Assembly (NCBI RefSeq): GCF_024713975.1
Contig: NC_091113.1
Location: 11,730,501-11,794,500, forward strand
Direction of reading: 5' to 3'
From: Paralichthys olivaceus
Taxonomy: Eukaryota; Chordata; Actinopteri; Pleuronectiformes; Paralichthyidae
Length of the DNA stretch: 64,000 nt
Part shown: piece by piece, positions 1 through 12,889 of the stretch
How the letters are laid out: each line of letters begins with the position of its first letter
How positions within the stretch are numbered: position 1 is the stretch's first letter
Made by a program: the position numbers and the translations under genes
The notes under the pieces: generated by a model
The model's input: the letters and a program-made list of their open reading frames with translations, nothing else
The model's database searches: none
What the model was told of the DNA's origin: nothing

Positions 1-3000
1 GCTACGTCTTGTCGTTTGCGATCATCATGCTGAACACCAGCCTACATAACCCCAACGTCAGAGACAAGCCCCCTGTGGAGCGCTTTATCTCCATGAACAG
101 AGGCATTAATGAAGGAGGAGATCTGCCAGAAGAGCTTCTCAGGGTGAGTATTTGCCTGTAATGAGTGTGTGTGTGTGTGTGTGGTGGGGGGAGACTGATC
201 TCCGTGACCGCTCTGTTATACCAACTCTACACGAATGAGGCTTTTCCTTCACTGTACCCCCATTTGATTAATGTTTTCCCTCCCCTATCTGCAGAACCTT
301 TACGACAGCATCAAAAACGAGCCCTTCAAAATCCCAGAGGATGATGGGAACGATCTGACGCACACATTCTTCAACCCCGACAGAGAAGGCTGGCTCTTAA
401 AGCTCGGTACGTTCACACACAACTGTCAAAGCAATTGTTGATTAAAGTCAGGATAGCCATGATTCATTCTTTGTGTCTTTGTGTATGTGACTTGTTAATG
501 ATGAGCTTGAAGGTGGCCATGTTTGAGGTGGTTTGGGCAACAACAAATTGCTTTGACCCATTATTACTAACAGGAAATGATGCAACGTATATGCTGACAG
601 AAATCATGAGCTGATGCTAACTTCACCCATTTAATATTTAGCATTTAAACAAACTTTTGTTACATCAGAGTTAATCATAGCATAATCCATCCATCTATTG
701 TCTTCCACTTATCTGGGCTCCAAGCTAGCCAGCCAAGTAGGGTACTGCAGACATCCCTCTCCCTAGCCACTTCTTCTTGGGCAATCCCAAGGTGTTACCT
801 GGTCTCATGGGATATTTAGTTATAATGAGGGTTCTATGTCTACCTCCTGTTGGGCGTGCCTGGTAAACCTCCCACGGAAGGCTCCTGACTAGATGCCCGA
901 ACCACCTTAGCTCTCCCTTTTCAACGAATGGTCTGAATTCCTCACCCTATCTCTAAGGCTGAGCCCAGCCATCTGATAATAGCATTAGTTTTGAACCAAA
1001 AATAATAATTTCAATGAGTTGCATTTCAATAGAACCACTGAAATCTTTCCATCCATCTCCGTTCAAGCGTTGTTGTCTCTCTCTCTCTCTCTCTCTCTCT
1101 CATGGTGATTTTTTGTGCTTGCTGTCTTATTCTGTTGGTTTTTTTGTACCTCACTCCCTTTCTAACCTTTCGCCCTTTCAACCCTGTGTTTTGTTCTTTC
1201 GCTCTGTTCTGTTGCGGCTGTTCCTTCTTAAATCTCTGTATCAGGAGGTAGGTACACTCCTTCCTCCTCTGTCCTCTGTCCTCCTGGTTCATCTCAAACT
1301 GGCATTGGCTGCCATTAACCCTGTAGCACACCAGGCTCATCTAAGTTGAATCAGAGCTATTACTGGTTAAATAAGTTACTGCAATATGAAGTGATGGGTT
1401 ATTTTATTCAAAAGTGAGGTGAGTTGAAGGTCAGTGATCTCTCTCATTCTGCATGAGGACCGGCTGCATTCCTCTTTTGGCTCCGGAGGAGGCTGGATGA
1501 CGCTCAGGGCTCGTCTCAGTTGGTATACACCCAAAACGCCATATTTATCACAAGAAGAAGCCTTGGCATAAAAGATAATGATGCAACTCATCAAAACTCT
1601 CTGCCATTTGCTTTGTACTGAACTTTTTTATCTGAAGTGCACATTGTGAAATAGTCTTTGGAGAGCTCCTTCATGGTTCATCTACTTTACAGGTGCTTTT
1701 AAGATCACTTCCATATTGGTCAAGATTGAACTTAGGCTTCTTTAACGTAATAGTGTGGGAATACTTTATTTGCTTTTTCACTGACCTGCCTTTAGCAGCC
1801 AGTTAACTTTGCACAAAGACTGGAAACCATAGACAACAGATAAAGATGTCTCTCTGCCACCTGCTATCAGGAAATTAAGCCAATATTTCCACAACGCCCT
1901 CATCTTGGGCATTTGGAGCCAGATAAATCTACCATTAGTGCCTGTAAATTTTACAAATTAATACTTTGCTACTTACCCATTGAATTCTTTTTGCTATGCT
2001 ACGCTAACCCACAATGTTACATTCATAAATTGTGCACAGACATAAGAATGGTACTGAATTTACCTTTTCAGTTAATTCTCGAAAAGAAAAAAAACCAAAC
2101 ATATTTCCTTATATGCTGTACTTTATACCATCTACATGACAACCCTTAAAGCATTAAGTAGTTTTCTACATGTAGTGGTATTGCTCTGATGAAATTGACT
2201 TTACCTTCCTTTTAGATTCCCTGAAAGTTCCCATTGGTCAGCTGAACAGGCCAGGTCATGCATCGTACCATTAGAGACCGCCCTGTGCGACATACAGCTC
2301 CTGAGCAGCTATTTGCCAGAACATGCAGTCATGCTCGAGCTTTGGTGAATGGTCTGCTTGAATCTGCGCTGTGGGAATGCGTACGAACCGCTGCGTTACC
2401 GGTCATGCAGTGAAATAAAAGAGACCATGGCCCCTTTTCCATTTCTGCCCCTCTGTCCCTGACTTACAAGCCTCCATACCTCCCACTGCTGCTTCACTAA
2501 GCCCTTCTCTCTTTCTATTTTGCTCTTGGTTCCACTAGCTGCACTTTCCAGATCCTTCTAGATTCAGTTTTTTCCCATTAGTGTTAATTTTAGCTCCGTA
2601 CAGCTGCACTGCTGAAGCTCACATAACACCTTCACCAAGATTGAGCCTGCCGCTATGCCTGAATCCATCATCATCCAGCATGATAATAAAATTCAATCAC
2701 TTAGATGCTCCTAGAATGTATCTCAGAGAGTCTACTAAATGTGGAGGGTGGTCACAAAGACATAGAACATTCTGGTGAGCCATGCTTGTTCTCTGAGACA
2801 AAGTAAAGCAACAAAGACAGATAAAGATCTCAAATCAAAGCAAATTCCTCAAATGTACCATCTAAACAACATTTATATATTAGACACACGGCCAGTCAGT
2901 GTAAAATATTGTGGCTGTTATGCCTCGCAGGCCTTGAGATCACAGCCCAGCCAAGGAGCAACTTGAATTATTCCCTGGGAAATCTGCAAAAAATGATTAA

Positions 3001-4703
3001 CAAGTTCCTGAATCCCCCCCTTTGTCCAGATCTGCACCTAAACTTGGGGTCTTTGTTGGCCCATGTCCCATCCTTCCACCAATTTTCAAGCAAATCCGTT
3101 CTGTAGTTTTTGTGTAATCCTGCTGAACCACAAAAAAAACAACCAACCAATAGAAATCCAAATTAAATATCAGGATTAAAATTAAAATTTGGCTAAAGGG
3201 AATTAAGAGCTCTCCAGGCGGCATTATGACTGACTGTAGTAGAATAAGACCTACATACCGTACTTACCAAACAAGAGGAAACAAACGTGCTTACTTCAGT
3301 TCAGCGGTTGAAAATGCTGTGGCTGCATCTTAAGGTAAACATCTCTCATAAATAATATACTGTAAATGCTGGATTTGACCCTCGGTAGAAGTATAGAATG
3401 AAAATCTGGGTCAGGTGAACATTACATATTGATTACATCAGTAACGGCTGCTTTCTGCGCCTTCTGTAAAGTCAGCAAACGTGTTATTATGCTGCACATG
3501 CCGCTGACTGTACATTGACATCAGCCACATTAAGTTGTTTTGATTACATAGGTTAATTGCTTCACCGATGGTGTAATAAAGAGAAAATCCACTAATCCTA
3601 ATAATCCACTTGTGTCTGATGAGTGAGGCAGATGGAGAGTTTTTGTGTCTTGTAATGAAAATCTCTTCAGACGACATTCAGATATTTAACTGTAGAATAA
3701 TCTGTTCAGACAGTGAGTGATTCGAACTCCCTGCGTAAGAGCTTTTCTTCATTACATTTTACAACCTTCGCTTTTCTATTTTTAAAAGCATCAGTAGACA
3801 CGTTCTTAAATCAGGCTCATAAAATCTGTCACAATCACTGGACACCTCAGTTGCATAAACTCCTGCTTCAGTTGTGGCGTGCACATGGCCTGTCTCCTGG
3901 AAGGTAACACAGGGTTCAACCCCCCCAAACACAACCCTCCCCCCGCCCCAACCCTCCCTCCTTCAGCTGGAACTCTGGGGATGGGGGGGAAGTTAGCGGG
4001 GGGGAGTATCCAACCTCTGCCTGAGCCTAATAAAGCAGACAGATGATGATCAGAACCAGATGTGGCACGTGGTCTCCTGCAGGTTGGCCCGTACGTGCAC
4101 AAACACTGACACCTCTTCAGTTTGAAATGAAATGTGTTGTGTTTCTGTCCGCAGGCGGCCGTGTGAAGACGTGGAAGAGGAGGTGGTTCATTCTGACTGA
4201 CAACTGCCTCTACTACTTTGAATACACAACAGTGAGTATGCCGATCTGTGTTTATGCGTGTCAGAACCATAGATTGTCAAGTATTTAATAATAAAATTAT
4301 TATATTTTTCTTACCTTGGTCTTCTAGAGTTCGATGAGGAGATTGATAACACTCCCATGAGTGTATGCTCAATATGAAGCTGCAGCCAAATATTAAGCTC
4401 AGCTTAACACCAAGGCTAGAAACAGAAGGAAACAGCAAGCTTAGTGGTATCCAAAACTTTCATTTCTCATCAGTGAATCTAAACTTCTTTATATAAATGT
4501 AAAATCTTGTTTTGCAAATTTCCCCCCTGAGGGACTGATAAAGGATTATCTTATCTTTAGCTTTTTTCAAATTGTTGACGTTTTCCTTTCGGAATCTCAA
4601 TAAATATAATTTCACATTTTAAAATATTTACAATAGTGATACTGTGCAAAAGGACGATAAGTAAAGGAGACATAAAAAATAAATCCTACAGCTGTAATTA
4701 TTG

Positions 4704-4790
<87 letters not shown>

Positions 4791-7700
4791 GACAGATAAA
4801 GGTCTTTGCCTTTCAGCTCTGCTCTTTAACAGATGTTGCCCCTTTGACTTAAATAAACCTCCCTTCAGCAATTAACATGAGGCATCATGGGAAACATCTG
4901 CAGTGTCTACGGCACACATCTGGCCCCCCTGCTACGCTGCAAACCAAGTGCCTCCCCCAACCCGCTGTGAGGATCACCCCCACGTTTTCGCCCCAGGAAC
5001 CCAGCATCTCTAATGCTGAGAAGACACAACCTCCCCCAACACACACACGCCAATCCCTCAGCACACACACACACACACGCTGCGGAGGTGCACACACTCA
5101 AAAGGCACGCACACGGCCAGCTGTGAGGGGTTGTCTGCAAGCATTTCCTCCCCCTGCTGTGCCCCCTCATTAGTAGGAGGATGACAAGCGGGACACAGGG
5201 CTGTTCCTCAAGGTCTCTCTCCCAAACACACACACACACACACACACTTCACATCTGGCCCCACAAGCACAATAGCAATCGCTGGAGGATGGCGAGTGTA
5301 GGGTTACGTCTCCCTCGGGTGCTGTCCCTTACATGACCAGGATGAATAAAAACCTCCAATGTGCTTTAATCACCACCTTGACTTTTTAAACGTTGATGCT
5401 GTCAGGCTTCATATGAGTTAAAGATAATAGTTAAAGCACTTAAAAAATTAAAGGTGCCACATACAGCGTGAAAAAAGTTTATCTTGGCTAGTCTGTGAGC
5501 TCATGTGTGGCTGATGAAATTGCCTTGAACAGTCGTGCTCCACCAGCCACATGGAGAAAAGAGTGTGTGGTAGGAGGATCTTTCATAATGACACAATTAC
5601 CCTTTTCCAGCTGTAATTAAAGTGGGTTTTGGGTGATCGGATTGCAGTCGGATAGAGCTTGACCACATGAATGTGCAGGTGTGCAGTCAGTGAAACCTCC
5701 CTAGTCAGGGACACATTGCGAACACTCTAAACAAAAGCACAAATGAAATTTTGTCAATCCATATATAACAACTAGGTGGGCAGAAATGATAATAACACGT
5801 AAATAATAGTTACAGTGAGCAGCCACTAGCCAGAAAACACAAGAAGCAGTCCTCTCCTCGGTCCTCAGCTTGAAGACACTCGAGATAGAGAAAAGATGAG
5901 ACCAAGTGTCTGCTTTCAAGTTGGTTTGATAAAAGAAGACACGAAGAGGACGTGACATGAGCTGGACAGAGCGATCAGATCTCAGATCTAATCTGTCCTT
6001 GTCCTGGTCTTCATGTTAGATGGTGGATTAAGAGACATGTATGCACTGAGCGAGTGATGTGTTGACGCCACGTTCTGTCTTTGTATGTGTCTCCAGGATA
6101 AAGAGCCTCGTGGGATTATTCCTCTGGAGAACCTCAGCATCAGAGAGGTGGACGAGCCAAGGAAGCCTGTAAGGAGCAGCTCCTGTCACTGTGTACTCCA
6201 TTTAAAACTATTGTCATGAGTGTATCCCTCCGCTGAGGCCAAACAGTCCCCTAATGAAACCACATTTAAATTCACTAGATCTGGATTTTCATTTTCATCT
6301 GCACCAAGTTGCGCACAATCATAAATATCAGGCTTTTAAACATGTCTTTGATTTTTTTTAAAATCACGATCCACAAATTATTCTCTGACAAATCAATGAA
6401 AATGCTGGAAAAAGTAAAACTAAATTCCCGGAACTTTCATGGTAATCTGTCCTGTAGTTTATGAACAATCCAGCTAACTAACAAACACAAACGCAGATGA
6501 AAACATAACCTCCTTCAGAGGTAATAAACTTGTACAACATTAATAAAAGTACAACTTATATATATATATATTTCTTTGACGTTTTATATTATTATCATCA
6601 CACATATCGGTCACTTTTCTCTTGATCTCCTCACAGAACTGCTTTGAGCTGTACAACCCAAACCACAAAGGTCAGGTGATCAAAGCCTGCAAGACGGAGG
6701 CGGACGGGCGGGTCGTCGAGGGCAACCACGTTGTGTACAGGATATCGGCCCCCACGCCTGAGGAGAAGGAGGAGTGGATCAAATCCATCAAGTAAGAGGC
6801 GTTAGTGTGGATCCATTTACACTGAGAAGGCACTTAGCCAACACTGGGCCGCTCCCATGTGGGACGTTCTCATGTCTGACCTTGACTGTGAGAACGCAGC
6901 ACGCATACACATAGAGCTGTGAGCTTAAACACACACACACACACACAAGCTGGTGACTGAATGTGACTGTTTCTCACACTTCCACAGATAACACTCTGAG
7001 TTAAGTTCTGCTCTGCTGGATAAGCTCACTTCCCTTTGATTAGCGCTTAGCAAAGAAAAACACCCGTGCACACACACACACACGGTCTCAGGCGCTGTGC
7101 CTCGCTGTGCTCTCAGTGTGTTTTGGCAGGCTCTACACTCGTCAGATCCGAACGCCGCCTGATTAACCAGGGAGGAGAGTGGAGGTGCAGCGGTAAATTG
7201 GACCCAGTGGGTAATTGATCAGCTCGCTGGTTATCATTCACTCTGCTCCACTGGCAAATATGATCAATATCAGAGCAAAAAAATTGTATTACACAGTCCT
7301 CCCATGCTCTAATGATGTTAAAAAACCACTTAGCATTGACAGATGTGTATCCATTAAATGAAAGTGATGGGTTTTTCAGCAGAGTTACTGTAATCTTGGC
7401 GGCCTGACGTCCAGTAAGAGTGATTGGAAAGAGGAGAGAGGTGCTCGTGGTTCTCGGTGTGGTAGATTTCCAGCCGTTCTTCACGTGACACATCGCGTGT
7501 GTGACAGGTTTCACACTCAGGCGTCAGAGTGCTTTTAAGGCCCACAGTGTTTTCTCTTAGACCCTGTTCAGACCTGATACTGACCTCCGTCCTGAGTGAT
7601 CCCAGCATGAGGTGTTAGCGTGAAGTTCAGGCCTGACGAACACAAATGCGTCCGATCACATCCGGAAACACGTTCCGGCCACATGTGAAGGACTCAGCTG

Positions 7701-8488
7701 ACGTCTCTGATGCTACAGTTCCACAATTAACCATGCGTATTTTTACCCTTCTCTGTGTTTGTACGTTGATTTGTTTGTGACCACTGCCACAATATCAACA
7801 CTGATCACCACATAATGATAAATACTCGCCTTAAAGTGGTGAAATCAAGAGTCATTCAGCCCCTCCTCAGGGCCCGAACTGCCCAAACACACATATACAA
7901 ATGCAAAACGAATATCACGGGTCAAAGTCGACTAAAGCTTGACTCCACACAGCGATTTGTTCAACCACACAGGAAGAAAATGCTTAATCCACCTCCTCGC
8001 TTGCACAGATTGCAAGTGGGAGGGAGACGACTGATATAGTCACATACTTTATGTTTGACAGGGGCCTTACTCCTCTCTCTCTCTTGCTCGCTTGGCCTGA
8101 CACACAGACACACACATTCACACACACGTCTGTAAACTCAAACCGGGTAAAAACCACTTAATTTGGTCATTGAGGACAGAAATGACGTGTTTATTTGGAT
8201 ATAGAACTGTGAGGTGCAATAGATTCAGGACATGTTTTGGTGTGAACACACGAATACTCGAAACTGTCCACTTACGATAAGATCGCTCAGGACGGATGTC
8301 GATACCAGGTCTGGACAGGACCTTAGTGTTTCAGTCCAGTTTAACAGTTGGATGTTTAGGCTTCTCCTCTTGTTGCTGGAATGATAAAGATCACAGATTT
8401 AACTCAGAGCTGCGATGCCTCAACCACACACTCGTTTGACTCAGCTGCTGCTGCGGCGACAGACTGTCCTGCAGTCAGCAGATTCACA

Positions 8489-8571
<83 letters not shown>

Positions 8572-9444
8572 TATCCACACCTGACTCATCTCCATGGGTG
8601 GAGACTGCTCTTGCGGTGACTACACACAGAACTGGTCATCTCAGTGTGTCCACTGTTCTGCTGCTGGGAAACCTCAGGGTTACTCAGCGTTGTTCCCATC
8701 TCTGGTGTGTAGCACTGACTACACACAAAGCAGCTACAGTCACAACTTCATGATGATCATTTCTTAAAAAAGTAAAAACCCTCAAAAGTGTTTTAGCATC
8801 TTTCAGCTCATTGTTTTGGTGTGCTGAAAAACCCCCTGAGGCTAGTAACATATTAGAAACCCAATCCAATGAATCAATAGTGACCCATCACACTCATCGA
8901 GCTCTCAGTTTTAAATAATCGATAAAACCTTCGATGTGTTGCTGCGTTCTGTTGTTTGCTGCATCGTTCTTTTCTCTTTTTGTCTGGATAAAAACATAAA
9001 TAACAAGATATTTATAGCACAGCGAGTGGAGTGAGAGAGGAACAGGTTTCGGGGGTGAAATCACTGTAAACATCAGGCTTAGATGTTGATCACAGAGCAG
9101 ATGGGTTTTTCTTTCTTGAGAAAACCTGACAGAATACAGTGCAGGCGCAGGAAGTGATGTTTTGTAAAGTGCATTGAGTGATGGAGACAAGACGGATTAA
9201 GGTCAGAGTTAGACACCGAGAATTTACTGAATCTTATCCAAAATTAGTCCCAGCAAGCTCTTAACATTACAAACTGATAGTGTTTAGTGTTTTCTTTAAG
9301 CTCCTCAATAGATTTCAGCATTTTGGTTGAAAACAATGAGTGAAGTGCTCCTTCCTGTCATCTTCCCACAGAGCGAGCATCAGCAGGGATCCTTTCTACG
9401 ACATGCTGGCCACCAGGAAGAGGAGGATAGCGAATAAGAAATGA
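1..9444 (+). CDS. CYTH3: Cytohesin-3 (GRP1), 3' part: end of Sec7 domain and PH domain
   Basis: Cytohesins are exchange factors for ARF GTPases: the Sec7 domain loads GTP and the PH domain binds phosphoinositides at the plasma membrane. Six exons are seen: 1-143 (cut by the window edge), 295-406, 4155-4231, 6097-6168, 6637-6791 and 9372-9444, all with GT..AG borders and matching phases. The first encodes the end of Sec7 ([16 protein letters not shown]). The next encodes the linker ([18 protein letters not shown]). The rest encode the PH domain ([50 protein letters not shown]) and the polybasic tail [11 protein letters not shown], which matches my recollection of CYTH3 and not the CYTH1 tail. 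The PH loop reads LKLGGRVK, the two-glycine form. Adjacent USP42 agrees with CYTH3 synteny. The 3.7-kb and 2.6-kb introns hold repeats. The N-terminal coiled coil and most of Sec7 lie outside the window. Confidence 0.95.
683..985 (-). mobile_element. Relic of a LINE 3' end in a CYTH3 intron
   Basis: Read on the minus strand this stretch resembles the 3' end of a widespread fish non-LTR retrotransposon. It has CAGCCTTAGAGATAGGGTG, then TAAGGTGGTTCGGGCATCT, an AAGAAGTGGCTAGGGAGAGG block, and a tail of GATGGATGG type. No open frame survives, so it is an old, 5'-truncated copy. The family (Rex/RTE-like) is named from memory of the consensus and needs a library search. Confidence 0.6.
1075..1101. 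repeat. (TC)n microsatellite
   Basis: A run of about 13 TC units inside the long CYTH3 intron. It explains the low-complexity open frames on both strands here. Confidence 0.9.
2935..3135. repeat. Dispersed repeat family R3, copy 1
   Basis: This block shares wording with three others at about 6.2, 31.2 and 52.9 kb. Shared landmarks are CTGGGAAATCTG, a stretch like CCATCCTTCCACCAATTTTC, and a tail AAATCCGTTCTGTAGTTTT followed by GTGTAATCCTG. All four copies have the same orientation and are heavily decayed. No terminal repeats or coding capacity are visible, so the class is unresolved. Confidence 0.55.
4703..4786. repeat. (TC)n(CA)n compound microsatellite
   Basis: About eight TC units pass straight into about 34 CA units, in a CYTH3 intron. 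Shorter CA runs follow near 5065 and 5226. Confidence 0.95.
6220..6525. repeat. Dispersed repeat family R3, copy 2
   Basis: Shows the 5' landmarks AACAGTCCCCTAATG and CATAAATATCAGGC found in the copies at 31.2 and 52.9 kb. The tail TCATGGTAATCTGTCCTGTAG is like the end of copy 1. It lies in the CYTH3 intron between 6168 and 6637. Confidence 0.55.
7560..8322. mobile_element. Non-autonomous DNA transposon, PIF/Harbinger-like, with TTA target duplication
   Basis: The left end reads GACCCTGTTCAGACCTG and the inverted right end reads GGTCCTGTCCAGACCTG. The similarity continues about 40 bases (TCCGTCCTGAGTGATC versus TCCGTCCTGAGCGATC). The 763-bp body is flanked on both sides by TTA (7557-7559 and 8323-8325). 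A three-base TWA duplication is typical of PIF/Harbinger elements. No transposase frame is present, so it would depend on a protein made elsewhere. It lies in the last CYTH3 intron. Confidence 0.75.
8491..8569. repeat. (CA)n microsatellite
   Basis: About 39 uninterrupted CA units in the last CYTH3 intron. The His-Thr and Val-Cys open frames over it are artefacts. Confidence 0.95.
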
Positions 9445-11370
9445 TGTGCGCCCACCCTCCACATCCTCCTCGTCTTCATCACTGCCGTTCCTGTGAGCAG
9501 CACGGCCCCAGGAGACACAGGTGGGAGTTTCGAGCTTGTTTGGGAGCCGGAGGATGGTCTGCACGTCAGCTCTGAGCTGAGGCGAAGGTGTAGACTGAGA
9601 CTCAGGACCTGCGGGATCTTCACTAAGCTGGATGTTCATTGAGGACCACAGTTTACAGGAGGAGCAGCCACGACTGGAATCATGGGACATTTTTGCGTAA
9701 TGTGTCTGTGGCATTGCTGCCCTCTGCTGGACATGTGGGGAATTACATCTACAACAAATGCACAGGGAGGATTTAAAACCTGAATCTCTCTGCAGGTCTC
9801 TCTCCTTCAGACCGACTGGTGAGGTCGATCACCTCCTCCAGACATTTGAACCTTTAATTTTCACATGCATCAACGGTTGCCAACGCCAATGTTTTCTATT
9901 AACTATGGAAAGCCTCAAGTTTTTAAATCAGCTGGTCTGATTGTTGTGTATCTGTATATGCAAACACTGATTTAAACAAGAAAATGAAAGCTAGGCTCAT
10001 ATTCTTCTGTAATTTACCGTGTGTCACCTTATTCCCTCTTTGAGGAAAAAGATGCAAACAATTTAGGGGAAATAGTACCACACATATTTAGAGGAATCAC
10101 CCTTTCAAGAGTCCACTTTGGCATCATATATATTAGTTCTGTAGCGTTTCGTATTCAAGATGCATCTCTCTGTTCCATTTCTTTTGTATTTATTTGCTTA
10201 TTGTTTTAACAAAAGAGGCAGCCCCAGACTCATTACATTATGCATGTATTATATATAATGTACATACTGGTTTTTTTTTGTTGTATTTATGTAGCATGTC
10301 AGTCATAACAGCCATAGCCTGTACCCGTTCACCTTTTAGTTCAACAGTTTACAGTAGTGGAAGTGGGGCTTTGTGTGGAGCAGTGAAGCCTCCTCACACT
10401 GTGTTTTTACTCAAGATCAGATAATGTGATGATTCATGAGAGATCTAATGTTTTTTTTTCTTTATTCAAGAGTGTGGTCTTTCAGTTTGGGAGCACGGCT
10501 TATTGATTTCTCAGATTTTGTTATGATCTCATTCAAAACCCTGTGCTCACATTCAAACATTCCCTGCCATCCAGCTTTAGCGGTTGCTCCTGTGCGCACG
10601 AGAAACGGTTGCTCCCAGATTTCTACTTCTGCTCTTGGATAACAGAGTGGGGAAAATAAATAGGGCGGCATCTATTTTGTTTTTATAGTTGCAACAGTGT
10701 TTAGATCACATAACAAGAACTTGACATGCTTGATTTTGTCGCTCCATGTTGATCAGAGATCTGCTGGCCTCCTTCTTAATGAAGGTGGAGGAAGGGAGTG
10801 GATGAACCTGGTTATAGCAACTCTCAAAGACATAAAGCTAACACACCCACAACAAGGAGGGGACCATTTCATTCAGAGTCCCTACACCTGGCATTCTATT
10901 GGTTAGGGAATTTTGACAGACTCGTTGCACAATAACATCCAAGCACAAGCAGGGGGCTTCTTGATTGTGAGCGCATGGTTTTGAGCGAGAGCATTACGAA
11001 ATCTGAACATGAGATCAACAAGTCCTGCTGTCAAAGATCACACTCTTAAATTGAGATAGGAGAAAAACAAACATACTTACAGGACATGGTAAATAAAAAT
11101 AAAAAAAACCTGCAGACGGTGAACTTCATGTTAATGCTGACTGGAATCATCAAACTGACCCACAGCCACAGCTTTTCTTATTTAAGTGCAGGTTTCAGGT
11201 TTGATCTTGGGTAAACTGCTCCTGTGAAGACTTTGAATTAAAAAAAAAACATGCTGATCAGTGAACAGTTTGTGTGATTTCAGTAAGAAGAGCTAGACTC
11301 TTTGGTATTTTACACCTGAACAGCTGTTTGACAACACCTGAATAAAGAACACCATCACTTTCAGTCCTCA
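9445..11370 (+). other. CYTH3 3' untranslated region and downstream DNA
   Basis: There is no supported coding frame after the CYTH3 stop. Two AATAAA signals on the plus strand, at 10655-10660 and 11341-11346, are candidate polyadenylation sites. They would give 3' UTRs of about 1.2 or 1.9 kb. Which one is used cannot be told from sequence. Confidence 0.5.
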
Positions 11371-12889
11371 CTGATGTATCTCAATTTAACTGTTTGCCTG
11401 ACAAGAGGCTGATACAATCAGTCTATTCTGTGTGATATAAGAGCTTTCTAAAAACCCCTGGCAACTCTTCTCACTAAGGGTTTCTCTTTCATTTCATTTC
11501 AAAGCAGCATGTAAACGTCAAAGACCGAGAACAAATTACAATTGCCGACATAAACAAATGTATTTTAAGGCTTTTACCTCATACAATGTATAAATTCTGA
11601 CATGCTAAAACTAAAAAGGTATAACAGCAGTTTTTCCAATGTCTAAAGTTGAAAAACACAACAAAACAAAACAAAACAGAAATCAATCCATACACCAAAG
11701 AATATGGTCAAAATTAACAAAGTGTTTTTCTAAAAACAAAAGCAAAACAACAAAACATCTACTGCTAATCCTGATACAGGATCTTTTTTGTACATATAAA
11801 ATAACTGATAGTACAGTTGAAAATTAAATTCACAGTATTATTTTATGACGCTAGAAGACACAAACTGTTTTTCATTAAAAAGCAAACACAAATGGTCCAC
11901 AGCTATGATAAATTCTGGATGCTTTTCTTTTTGAACATTTAAAATAATGTGTGAAAGTGGTGATGTCGAGGAGACAAAACTCCTCGTCTTGTGAAAAAAG
12001 TTTAAAAATTACAGAGTGAATCTTAGGCTTCAGAAGAAAAATGGAAACAAAGAAAAATTAAAAAGGAAAAAAAGTAAGCAGGGAAATGTCCTCAAGTCTG
12101 TCCAGGGTTAAAGTGGAGGTATCAGTCAGCTAAGCTTGTTCCCACCACTGCGCTCGCCTGCCCCGTTCACGAAAATCTCCCTCCTGCAGTTCATCCGCTC
12201 CCAGTGGGATGGATGTAAAAACTCAGAAGCTCTGTAGATATGGTGAAATCTTAAACTTTAATTCAATATGTCTTTACAGTTTGTCTCCTAGGCAACTTCC
12301 CTTTTGTTTCATTCGTCTGTGAAGCGGGTGGATAATCCGTAACGGGATGTTTTCGAGTCCTGAGTTCCACTGAGCAGCAGTTGAGATGTTTTAAGCTCCA
12401 GGCTTTGTTTGTGTTCATACGAGTATATATTAATATTTTTCATCATAAATGTTCGACCGGATGATTTTTTACCCATAGTTAAAGAGAATTACAGCAAATA
12501 ATTAACTCCTTAAAAAAAGATATTCGGAACATTTTAAAAGATGTAACTTTTGGTAAAAATACAATTTTTCCTCAACGAAGGAGAAGCACCATGTCAAAAG
12601 GTCGTTGATGTCATTCCTCTGCTGTTAAAATGGTGTCGATGTGCCTGAAATGAAAAAGAAGAGACCTTGTAAAATGTGTTGGCAGAATGTGTGCCTACTG
12701 TTAGAGCCAGGCATTGGAAAGTACATGAATCTATGAACCGATCCGATACCACGTTTTTTAAGTCCAGGCATTGGAATCGGTATTGAGAAGGGATACAGTT
12801 TATTAGCAGTGACAGCAACTAGAGCATACAGTGATGATGGGTAAAAAGGACGTCCACTTACAGAGTCACTGTTTGAGGCCACTGGAGAA
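11371..12889 (-). other. Convergent space and USP42 3' untranslated region
   Basis: AT-rich DNA between the convergent CYTH3 and USP42 genes. A minus-strand ATTAAA at 12262-12257 could end the USP42 transcript about 630 bases after its stop. Nothing else was recognised. Confidence 0.4.

Noticed and set aside
3806-4270. 154-residue minus-strand open frame
   Set aside because: It runs across a CYTH3 exon in antisense and through C-rich low-complexity DNA. No family was recognised.
8404-8595. Poly-Val-Cys and poly-His-Thr open frames
   Set aside because: Direct products of the (CA)n microsatellite.
1-9444. Assignment as CYTH1 next to USP36
   Set aside because: That pair is also adjacent in human, but the C-terminal [11 protein letters not shown], the MTIVD start of the protease, and the EIF2AK1-PMS2 neighbours all point to CYTH3 and USP42.
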